A DNA stretch of 64,000 bases. It comes from Owenweeksia sp965229445 (GTDB taxonomy: Bacteria > Bacteroidota > Bacteroidia > Flavobacteriales > Schleiferiaceae). The notes beneath the pieces are model-generated. The model ran no database searches and was not told the origin of the DNA. It saw nothing but the letters and a program-made list of their open reading frames with translations. The translations under genes were made by a program, and so were the position numbers. Of this stretch, positions 52,529 to 59,496 are shown one piece after another; position 1 is the first letter of the stretch, and each line of letters starts with the position of its first letter. The stretch covers positions 434,001-498,000 of the forward strand of contig OZ245876.1 of assembly GCA_965229445.1 (NCBI GenBank), in the 5' to 3' direction.

Positions 52529-53271
52529 AAAAAATATTGCTGTGTGTCTTGATGGCGATGGTGTTTCAATTAAAATCTCAGAAAGGCGATGATGAGATCG
52601 TCTATTATGAAGATTCTGATGTACGTCAGTCAAGGTTGAGCATTGCTCTTTTGGCCAACCCCAACTTCACGAATAGAAATCTCATAAATGATGAGATACC
52701 GGAAGGGGCGGGTTTTGATTTAATTGTTGCAGATACCAAGGGGGACTTTGCTTTAAACTATAACCTGGATATCTTCTATTCCCTTAGTCCATCACTAGAC
52801 ATTGGAATAGGTATCGGAAGGGCCCATGCCTTTTATAGCATTGAACAGGTGAGAGTATATCAAACGGATACATTTCCTATTGAAATAGGAGATACGATTC
52901 AGTTTGCTGCGGATCTTTCCACCAATATGACAACGCTGCCGATCAAGTTAAACTTTAATACCAGCTTATCTGATATTTTTGATCTGGAGGTCATTCCTAC
53001 GGTCAGCTTGATTTTTCCTGATCGATATCAGATTAGTCTTGAGAATGAGACGGAGAACCTTGATTTCGACGCTTCCGATTATCTTCGAAATCTTAACTGG
53101 AGGGTTGGAATTAGCCTGGGAGGAACCTGGTATTTTGCCGAGAATTGGGGCTTTTTTGTCAGGGCCAATGCCAATTATCTCCTAAATTCTATGATCGAGC
53201 GCCCGGGATATCCCAGGGAAACCCTGTACTCCTTCGGTGCCGACATAGGTCTTAAGTTCCACCTGTTTTAA
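52525..53271 (+). CDS. Outer-membrane beta-barrel protein (PorT-like size)
   Basis: The product is 248 residues. Signal peptide (ILLCVLMAMVFQLKSQ, about 4-19), then alternating hydrophobic strands with aromatic girdles (FDLIVADTKGDFALNYNLDI; LDIGIGIGRAHAFYS; LPIKLNFNTSLSDIFDLEV) and a C-terminal strand ending GLKFHLF with the terminal Phe of outer-membrane proteins. Length and layout fit the eight-strand barrels of the PorT/OmpA-like group. Translational overlap with alaS (ATGA) is just tight packing. Function unknown. Its stop codon shares the TTAA palindrome at 53268-53271 with the convergent lipoprotein gene. Confidence 0.82.
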   Translation: MKKILLCVLMAMVFQLKSQKGDDEIVYYEDSDVRQSRLSIALLANPNFTNRNLINDEIPEGAGFDLIVADTKGDFALNYNLDIFYSLSPSLDIGIGIGRAHAFYSIEQVRVYQTDTFPIEIGDTIQFAADLSTNMTTLPIKLNFNTSLSDIFDLEVIPTVSLIFPDRYQISLENETENLDFDASDYLRNLNWRVGISLGGTWYFAENWGFFVRANANYLLNSMIERPGYPRETLYSFGADIGLKFHLF

Positions 53272-53678
53272 GGGGTGAGCACAGCCTTCACCTGATCATT
53301 GCCAGTGCCATCGTTCGCGGTAAATTCCAAGGCAATGCTGCTGAGGTCATTATCTGCCAATCCTGAACCCGAAAACATAATCCCTGCGCTTTGCTGAGAG
53401 GGCATGTTAAGGGATGGGCCGTTTACTGTAACCAGAACCTCGGTACCGGGGGTATTGTACAGTCCTGAGATAAGAATGTCATCTTCTCCTGGTCCAGCCG
53501 TAATGGTAACGACATAAAATTGTGGAGCAAAAGCTCCTTCCGTTTCATTGACATCCCATATCCCGAGATAATCATCTCTAAAGATCACACCAGCATCATT
53601 ATCAGGAACACAAGCCTTAAGCACAAGTAGGCTTGTTATCGTAACGATAAGTATGCGGGAAATGCGTTTCTTTATCAT
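53268..53678 (-). CDS. Small lipoprotein of unknown function
   Basis: The product is 136 residues; lipoprotein signal (ILIVTITSLLVLKAC, Cys at 23). The mature region starts VPDNDAGVIFRDDYLGIWDVNE and is beta-rich with Gly/Ser/Asn loops (ITAGPGEDDILISGLYN), ending in AVLTP. Pattern Y-L-G-x-W-x-V-x-E is typical of small Bacteroidota lipocalin-like lipoproteins, but no named family was recognised. Its start overlaps the end of the OmpH/Skp-like gene by 4 nt, so it probably shares that message. Confidence 0.75.
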   Translation of the reverse strand: MIKKRISRILIVTITSLLVLKACVPDNDAGVIFRDDYLGIWDVNETEGAFAPQFYVVTITAGPGEDDILISGLYNTPGTEVLVTVNGPSLNMPSQQSAGIMFSGSGLADNDLSSIALEFTANDGTGNDQVKAVLTP

Positions 53679-54304
53679 TCCTCTTCCGAAACTTTTTCAG
53701 CGTCTTTGCGGAATTTGGCATTCAGCCTCTCCGCTACCATCTCGGTAATATTGTAATCTTCATTTGCATCCAGGAGTATGCTTGAAGGATCATAACTTAG
53801 AATAAAATCCAAGCCAAACTCCTCACGAATATCATCCAGTATATCATCCATATCTTCCTTGATGAGCAAGTTTAGTTGTTGTTCTTCTTCGGCAAGCTCC
53901 TGAGCTTTTTCGTCCCGATAGGAAATAAGCCGCTGCTGAGACTGCTGCAGGTCCATTTGTGCGGCTTGTAGTTGCTCCTGACTCATAGATGCTGCTTGCT
54001 GCTCCAGCAACTGAACGTTTTCCTGAAAGACCTGAGATTTCTCAGCCAGGTCAACTTCCAGTGCCTTGGCCTTTTTCTCAAGCTTGGTTCTTAGTTCAAG
54101 GTGGTAATCATATTGCTCCACCAGAGAGTCGGTATCAATGTAGGCGATTCTCACCCCTGATTTTTCTTGATTTTCAAGGTTTTCAACCAGAGCATCGCTG
54201 TTCTCTTTGGGGTTCTGATCAACATGAGAATGGTGGAACATCCAAAACAGGTATGCTACGGCGATGAGCAGAATGATGTTGGCAACGGTATTGAAAATGC
54301 GCAT
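53675..54304 (-). CDS. OmpH/Skp-like periplasmic chaperone family protein (membrane-anchored)
   Basis: The product is 209 residues from the ATG at 54304; an upstream frame start at 54430 would run over the opposite gene. Residues 4-22 form a hydrophobic helix (FNTVANIILLIAVAYLFWM) that may stay uncleaved. After a spacer, the OmpH pattern begins: VRIAYIDTDSLVEQYDYHLEL, then two long helices rich in Glu/Gln (about 70-155), a hairpin, and a return strand (FGLDFILSYDPSSILLDANEDYNITEMVAERLN). Skp chaperones guide outer-membrane proteins across the periplasm; an anchored version is inferred. A TACTTTTG -7 element precedes it. Confidence 0.85.
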   Translation of the reverse strand: MRIFNTVANIILLIAVAYLFWMFHHSHVDQNPKENSDALVENLENQEKSGVRIAYIDTDSLVEQYDYHLELRTKLEKKAKALEVDLAEKSQVFQENVQLLEQQAASMSQEQLQAAQMDLQQSQQRLISYRDEKAQELAEEEQQLNLLIKEDMDDILDDIREEFGLDFILSYDPSSILLDANEDYNITEMVAERLNAKFRKDAEKVSEEE

Positions 54305-54318
54305 GAAAATATTTTTGG

Positions 54319-54326
54319 CAAAAGTA
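54319..54326 (-). promoter_or_regulatory. -7 element TACTTTTG of the Skp-like gene
   Basis: Exact TAnnTTTG on the minus strand, ending 14 nt before the ATG at 54304. No -33 TTG at the expected spacing. Confidence 0.5.
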
Positions 54327-54401
54327 TCAAAAACTAAGTCTGATAAATCTCTTTTTAAAGCACCCTCAGAATGAACCAAAGTGTATATTAGAATCACGAT
54401 T

Positions 54402-55283
54402 ATGGGCATAGTACACGAAATATTTGGCAAGGCTGCATCAGCAGTTACTATGGATGATGTTCAACAGTTTTTTGAAGGGAAACCTCTTGAATCTCAAAGA
54501 TTGGAGTTTAAGAGCGGGGATGTTGATTTGACCAAACTGCAGAAGGAGGTATGTGCATTTCTCAATGCAGAGGGAGGCCTGTTAATAATGGGTGCCCCAA
54601 GAGAAAGTGATGCAACCATGAAGCTTGAACTTAATCATTTCCCTAATGATGAAATACTGTATCGCCAGATAACTCAGGGCATTGTTCCGGTACCTGAGGG
54701 TGTTCGGGTTGCCCAAATACCGGGGGACGACGGGAGTGTCTTTTTGGTGGAAGTGCCTCCTAGCCACAATACTCCTCATCAGCTGCAAGGCAGCGGCACC
54801 TATTATATGCGTCAGGGAGCGATTGCCAGACCAGCATTGCATGAGGAGGTAGAACGTATGTTTATGGATCGCCGAAAGGCAAACCTGGATCTACAAATAG
54901 AGATTGAAAGACCTGATGATGCGCTAATCATAAGGTTGATCATTGGCAATAAGAGCAGTATTTCCGCTTATGAACCTGGCTTCAATTTCATTTGTACACC
55001 GGTAAGGTTTCAGGATAACTCTCGCTTTCAGGTGCAGAATCTCGCTCGGGATAATTATTTGGCCGAAGGTCAGCAGTGGATGCAAGAACTGGAAGTATAT
55101 CCCAGCGAACCTCGCTTTTTCATCTACTGCGAGTATTATTGCCGTGACCTTTCGCCAAGAATCAAGGCAGCATTTGCAGAAATCCTCAACAACAAGGTGG
55201 AGTTATTGCAAATTTTCAATTCAGATGTACATCAAGACTATCATCTCTGGTACGAGGAGAACCTGTACTTGCTGAACGATTAA
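54402..55283 (+). CDS. AlbA_2 (Schlafen-type) domain protein
   Basis: The product is 293 residues from the ATG at 54402; a GTG at 54381 is a weaker choice. Residues about 20-150 match the AlbA_2 domain: GKPLESQRLEFKSGDVDLTK, then EVCAFLNAEGGLLIMGAP, and later SGTYYMRQGAIARPAL. This fold is shared by Schlafen proteins and many transcription-related or defence-related proteins. The C-terminal 140 residues (LDLQIEIERPDDALIIRLII onwards) are beta-rich and not recognised. There is no ATPase or HTH extension, so this is a stand-alone copy. It is divergent from the Skp-like gene and convergent with hutU. Confidence 0.82.
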   Translation: MGIVHEIFGKAASAVTMDDVQQFFEGKPLESQRLEFKSGDVDLTKLQKEVCAFLNAEGGLLIMGAPRESDATMKLELNHFPNDEILYRQITQGIVPVPEGVRVAQIPGDDGSVFLVEVPPSHNTPHQLQGSGTYYMRQGAIARPALHEEVERMFMDRRKANLDLQIEIERPDDALIIRLIIGNKSSISAYEPGFNFICTPVRFQDNSRFQVQNLARDNYLAEGQQWMQELEVYPSEPRFFIYCEYYCRDLSPRIKAAFAEILNNKVELLQIFNSDVHQDYHLWYEENLYLLND

Positions 55284-57295
55284 TCCAATAGATGATCCAG
55301 ATCATGACTTACCTCATGGGGTAGGGTTACTTTTAAACCTGGCGTGCGCTCCATTTCTCGCTTAATGGCAAAAATTGCCGGTTCATTTCTGGCCCAACTC
55401 CTTCTGGCTATACCATTGTTTACATCAAACATCAGCATTTGTTCCAGTCGGCGATCCGCATCCTCACTGCCATCCAGCAACATTCCAAATCCACCATTTA
55501 TGACTTCTCCCCAACCTACACCGCCACCGTTATGAATACTTACCCAGGTGGCTCCGCGAAAGCTGTCGCCTATAACATTCTGGATAGCCATATCTGCCGT
55601 AAACTGAGATCCATCATAAATGTTGGAAGTTTCACGGTATGGTGAGTCTGTACCACTTACATCGTGATGATCTCTGCCCAGCACCACCGGACCAATTTTA
55701 CCGGCCTTAATAGCCTGATTAAAGGCTTTGGCAATTTTTATCCTACCCTCGGCATCGGCATATAAGATGCGCGCCTGGGAGCCTACTACCATTTTGTTTT
55801 CTCCCGCGGCTTTAATCCAGTGCACGTTGTCTGTCATCTGTTGACCTATCTCAGCAGGTGCGTCAAGAGCCATCTCGGAAAGCACTTTTCCTGCCAACTG
55901 GTCGGTGTAATCCAGATCCTCGGGGTTTCCACTGGTACATACCCAGCGAAAAGGCCCGAAACCATAATCAAAGCACATCGGCCCCATAATGTCCTGAACA
56001 TAGCTGGGATATTTAAACGCTCTTCCAATGCTCGGCTGGAGATTCAGAACATCCGCACCGGCCCTGCTTGCTTCCAATAAAAATGCATTCCCGTAATCGA
56101 AGAAATAGGTGCCTCTCAGGGCGTGGGTGTTTATGGCTTCTGCCTGACGTCTGAGGCTTTCCTGAACCAACTTCTTAAACCTTTCCGGTTCTTCGGCCAT
56201 CAGCTCATTGGCTTCCCCATAATTCAGTTGTACCGGGTAGTATCCACCGGCCCAGGGGTTGTGTAGTGAAGTTTGGTCTGATCCCAGATCAATGTAAATA
56301 TCCTTTTTAGCAAAGTGCTCCCAAACATCAACTACATTTCCTTCATAAGCAATTGAAACAGTTTCCTTTTTCGCCTTGGCAGTTCTTACCCTGCTGGTTA
56401 ACTCATCCAGGTTGTCAATAATTTCATCCACCCAGCCTTGTTCATACCGCTTTCTGGAGGCCTTGGGATTCACTTCGGCCGTGACAGAAATACAGCCGGC
56501 GATGTTTCCTGCTTTGGGTTGAGCACCGCTCATGCCACCCAGTCCGGCCGTTAAGAAGAGCGCACCATCATGAGGTTTTTTCCCAATTTTTCGGAGGGCG
56601 TTTAATACGGTAATGGTGGTGCCATGCACAATCCCCTGTGGACCGATATACATATAACTACCGGCAGTCATTTGTCCATACTGTGTAACCCCCAAAGCAT
56701 TGTATCTTTCCCAATCATCTGGTTTAGAGTAATTTGGAATCATCATGCCATTGCTTACCACCACTCTGGGAGCGTCTTTATGGGAAGGAAATAATCCCAT
56801 AGGATGTCCGCTATACATATGAAGACTTTGCTCCTCCGTCATTTCGGCGAGATATTTCATGGTGAGAAGGTATTGAGCCCAATTTTGAAATACGGCACCA
56901 TTGCCACCATAGGTGATAAGTTCATGAGGATGTTGTGCTACCTCCGGATCCAAATTGTTTTGAATCATAAGCATAATAGCTCTTGCCTGATCACATTTGG
57001 CAGGGTACTCATGAATAGGTCGCGCATACATGGCATATTCCGGCCTAAAGCGATACATATAAATGCGGCCATATTTTTTTAGCTCAAGTGCGAATTCAGG
57101 GGCCAACTCCTTGTGCCAGCTTTCGGGAAAATATCGCAGAGCATTTTTGATGGCCAGAGCCTTCTCCTCCTTGGTTAGAATGTCTTTGCGTTTAGGAGCA
57201 TGACTAACATTGGCATCGTATTTTTTGGGAGCGGGCAATTCTAAAGGAATGCCGGCGCAAATTTGTTCGGCGAATGATGGAGCTGTTAGGGGCAT
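55280..57295 (-). CDS. hutU: Urocanate hydratase
   Basis: The product is 671 residues, longer than the usual 550-560 and typical of the extended Bacteroidota form. It converts urocanate to imidazolonepropionate in histidine degradation, using NAD+ as an electrophile. Landmarks: ITYGGNGAVFQNWAQYLLTM, SGHPMGLFPSHKDAPR, GPQGIVHGTTITVL, GLGGMSGAQPKAG, and the catalytic-region GRDHHDVSGTDSPYRETSN. Extra residues sit mainly at the N-terminus (first about 90) and in the central region. hutH, hutI and hutG are not adjacent. It follows the DUF5522 gene by 3 nt and ends in a shared TTAA stop with the AlbA_2 gene. Confidence 0.96.
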   Translation of the reverse strand: MPLTAPSFAEQICAGIPLELPAPKKYDANVSHAPKRKDILTKEEKALAIKNALRYFPESWHKELAPEFALELKKYGRIYMYRFRPEYAMYARPIHEYPAKCDQARAIMLMIQNNLDPEVAQHPHELITYGGNGAVFQNWAQYLLTMKYLAEMTEEQSLHMYSGHPMGLFPSHKDAPRVVVSNGMMIPNYSKPDDWERYNALGVTQYGQMTAGSYMYIGPQGIVHGTTITVLNALRKIGKKPHDGALFLTAGLGGMSGAQPKAGNIAGCISVTAEVNPKASRKRYEQGWVDEIIDNLDELTSRVRTAKAKKETVSIAYEGNVVDVWEHFAKKDIYIDLGSDQTSLHNPWAGGYYPVQLNYGEANELMAEEPERFKKLVQESLRRQAEAINTHALRGTYFFDYGNAFLLEASRAGADVLNLQPSIGRAFKYPSYVQDIMGPMCFDYGFGPFRWVCTSGNPEDLDYTDQLAGKVLSEMALDAPAEIGQQMTDNVHWIKAAGENKMVVGSQARILYADAEGRIKIAKAFNQAIKAGKIGPVVLGRDHHDVSGTDSPYRETSNIYDGSQFTADMAIQNVIGDSFRGATWVSIHNGGGVGWGEVINGGFGMLLDGSEDADRRLEQMLMFDVNNGIARRSWARNEPAIFAIKREMERTPGLKVTLPHEVSHDLDHLLD

Positions 57296-57298
57296 TGT

Positions 57299-57457
57299 CT
57301 ATTTTTTTCTAATTCTGTTGGTCTTTTTATCGTAGCCATAAGGGCAGTGTCTGCATCCACTCTGGCAGCAATGGCCTCTTTTGAGGTGATACTGTTTGGT
57401 AAAAACAATGAAGCCTTCTTCAGAGTAGTAAAAATCGCCTGGTTCCAGTTGTGGCAT
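57299..57457 (-). CDS. DUF5522 family small cysteine protein
   Basis: The product is 52 residues: ATG at 57457, TAG at 57299-57301. Start MPQLEPGDFYYSEEGFIVFT, middle HCCQSGCRHCPYGY with Cys at 30, 31, 35 and 38, and a basic end. The C-C-x-x-x-C-x-x-C-P-Y-G pattern is that of DUF5522, a small family probably binding zinc or an iron-sulfur cluster. It lies 3 nt upstream of hutU on the same strand, so they are cotranscribed. A -7 element ends exactly 4 nt before the ATG. Function unknown. Confidence 0.88.
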   Translation of the reverse strand: MPQLEPGDFYYSEEGFIVFTKQYHLKRGHCCQSGCRHCPYGYDKKTNRIRKK

Positions 57458-57461
57458 GGGG

Positions 57462-57494
57462 CAAATTTACACATTGTCGCAGGTATGTTATCAA
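57462..57494 (-). promoter_or_regulatory. Promoter of the DUF5522-hutU operon
   Basis: On the minus strand TTG at 57494-57492, a 22-nt spacer, and TAAATTTG at 57469-57462. The start codon begins 4 nt after the -7 box, so the transcript would be leaderless or nearly so. Confidence 0.6.
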
Positions 57495-57645
57495 CTCGAA
57501 ACTTAACAAGATAAAGGGTTTAATGTTTCTTTGTGAATCACCCAAAACTTCGTGGGGCGCTAATCTTGCAACACGGATGGTTTATTGACCTACTCTCTAT
57601 CAGGCCAATGATGCGCAACTTCATTTTCCCAGCGTAAGAAGTACT

Positions 57646-57653
57646 TAATTTTG
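57646..57653 (+). promoter_or_regulatory. -7 element TAATTTTG before the PLP enzyme gene
   Basis: Exact -7 consensus ending 7 nt before the ATG at 57661, implying a very short 5' leader. No convincing -33 element. Confidence 0.45.
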
Positions 57654-57660
57654 CACTTAC

Positions 57661-58614
57661 ATGAAGGCATTTGAAAACATCTATTCTCCGGTACAGAAGG
57701 TCACCCTGAGAAATGGTGTTCAACTTTCGATAAAGAGAGAGGATCTTATTCATCCAGAGGTATCGGGGAATAAATGGCGTAAGCTTAAATATTACCTGGA
57801 GGATTTTAAACAGAGCGGAAAAGAGGTGATTCTCACCTTTGGAGGAGCCTTTTCAAACCACCTTGCTGCTACGGCTGCTCTGGGAAAGCTTACCGGCATT
57901 CCCACAAAGGCATTGGTAAGAGGAGATGAGATTCGTTCTAATCCAACTCTTGATTTCTGCCGCTCATGTGGAATGGAGATTGACACGATCAGCAGAAAGG
58001 ATTATGCTGAGCGAGATAACCCAGAGTTTCTACGCCATTTGAAAGCTTCTTTACCTCAGGTTTATGTCATTGAAGAAGGAGGTAAAGGCCCGTTAGGAGT
58101 GAAGGGCTGCACCGAAATCCTCGATGAAACTTCCCATGATTTCGACTATGTAGCCTGTAGTACTGGCACGGGAACCCTGGCCGCAGGATTGCTATTGTCA
58201 CTGAAAAACAGCGAATTATTGTGTTTCCCAGCACTTAAAGGAGGTAAATTTATTGCTCCTGCCATTGCTCGATGGCTGTTAAAATACCAGCAGAGTTTTT
58301 CAACAGAGGTGGATGAAAAAGTTCTTATAGAGAGGCACTTACGCATTGTAGATAATTATCACTTTGGCGGATACGGACGAGTCACCGATGAACTTGTGGA
58401 ATTCATGAACAATTTCCATCGGGAATTTGGTGTTTTACTTGATCCGGTCTATACCGGAAAAATGCTGTTTGGGATTTTTGAGATGATAGATCAAGGATAC
58501 ATCCCTGAAGGCTCTGGTATACTAGCTATTCACTCCGGTGGATTACAAGGAATAAAAGGCATGAACCAAGTTTTAAAAAACAAAGGAAGCAAGTTGTTGG
58601 ATGATGAAAACTAA
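57661..58614 (+). CDS. D-cysteine desulfhydrase / ACC deaminase family PLP enzyme
   Basis: The product is 317 residues of fold-type II PLP enzymes. The PLP lysine is K38 in PEVSGNKWRKLKYYL, and the cofactor-binding FGGAFSNHLAATAAL at 60-74 has the serine and Asn-His expected. The C-terminal AIHSGGLQGIKGM includes the phosphate-binding loop near residues 290-300. Homologues are D-cysteine desulfhydrase and 1-aminocyclopropane-1-carboxylate deaminase; substrate residues that separate them cannot be judged safely here. It overlaps the glucosaminidase gene by 14 nt. Likely cytoplasmic. Confidence 0.88.
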   Translation: MKAFENIYSPVQKVTLRNGVQLSIKREDLIHPEVSGNKWRKLKYYLEDFKQSGKEVILTFGGAFSNHLAATAALGKLTGIPTKALVRGDEIRSNPTLDFCRSCGMEIDTISRKDYAERDNPEFLRHLKASLPQVYVIEEGGKGPLGVKGCTEILDETSHDFDYVACSTGTGTLAAGLLLSLKNSELLCFPALKGGKFIAPAIARWLLKYQQSFSTEVDEKVLIERHLRIVDNYHFGGYGRVTDELVEFMNNFHREFGVLLDPVYTGKMLFGIFEMIDQGYIPEGSGILAIHSGGLQGIKGMNQVLKNKGSKLLDDEN

Positions 58615-59494
58615 GCTGATTCTTTTTTCTATAATCATATCGCAAGTCGGGAGTCTGATGGGCTCAAAATTGCAAGAAGATTATATCACAGAGTATCGTG
58701 ATATCGCCGTTCGCGAAATGAAACAATTTGGAATTCCGGCTAGTATCACCCTGGCTCAGGGCTTACTGGAATCGGGAAGTGGTACCAGCTATCTTGCCGT
58801 AAAGGCAAACAACCACTTTGGTATAAAATGCCACCAGGATTGGCGAGGTAAGAAGGTATATGCAGATGATGATAAAAGGAACGAGTGCTTCAGAGCATAT
58901 AAACACGCGGAGGAGAGCTTCCGGGATCACAGCCACTTTTTGAGCAACCGTTCACGCTATGCATTTCTCTTCGAGGAAGACCCTACTGATTATAAGGCAT
59001 GGGCCAAAGGATTAAAAAAGGCCGGCTATGCTACCAATAAGAAGTACGCCGATTTGTTAATCGATCTGATTGAGCGATACGATCTACACAATTACGATGA
59101 TACGACTTACCGCCCAGTGAAAAAGCAGGATTTGGTAAAGGTTAATGTGACAACCTATAAAACCTATATGTCTTCTAACCGGGTGAAATATGTCATTGCC
59201 AAAGAGGGAGAGGATATCTATGATATTGCGATAAAAACACAGCGATGGCCTGGTGAGTTACAGAAATACAATGAGTTGGATGAGAAGCAACGTGTGAAGC
59301 CAGGTAAGAAAGTTTACCTGCAGCCCAAGCGTAAAAAGGCTTCGAAAGACCACACGCATTATTTGGTAAAAGAAGGAGATTCAATTTACAGCATCGCTCA
59401 GAAATATGCTATTCGCAGTGATCATCTCCGCAAGAAAAATGGCTTGGGAAAAGATGAAGAACCCGAACCGGGAAGAAGTCTTAAGTTGCGGTAG
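58601..59494 (+). CDS. Exported glucosaminidase with two LysM repeats
   Basis: The product is 297 residues; MM at the start allows 58601 or 58604. Signal peptide (LILFSIIISQVGSLMGS, about 6-22). Residues about 30-160 are the GH73-type glucosaminidase core: FGIPASITLAQGLLESGSGTS with the catalytic Glu, then NNHFGIKCHQDW and YKHAEESFRDHSHFLSN. Two LysM modules follow, about 195-245 (VKYVIAKEGEDIYDIAIKTQ) and about 252-297 (THYLVKEGDSIYSIAQKYAI), for peptidoglycan binding. It cleaves glycan strands during growth or separation. It overlaps the PLP gene by 14 nt. Its stop lies 2 nt from that of the convergent lipoprotein. Confidence 0.94.
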   Translation: MMKTKLILFSIIISQVGSLMGSKLQEDYITEYRDIAVREMKQFGIPASITLAQGLLESGSGTSYLAVKANNHFGIKCHQDWRGKKVYADDDKRNECFRAYKHAEESFRDHSHFLSNRSRYAFLFEEDPTDYKAWAKGLKKAGYATNKKYADLLIDLIERYDLHNYDDTTYRPVKKQDLVKVNVTTYKTYMSSNRVKYVIAKEGEDIYDIAIKTQRWPGELQKYNELDEKQRVKPGKKVYLQPKRKKASKDHTHYLVKEGDSIYSIAQKYAIRSDHLRKKNGLGKDEEPEPGRSLKLR

Positions 59495-59496
59495 CT

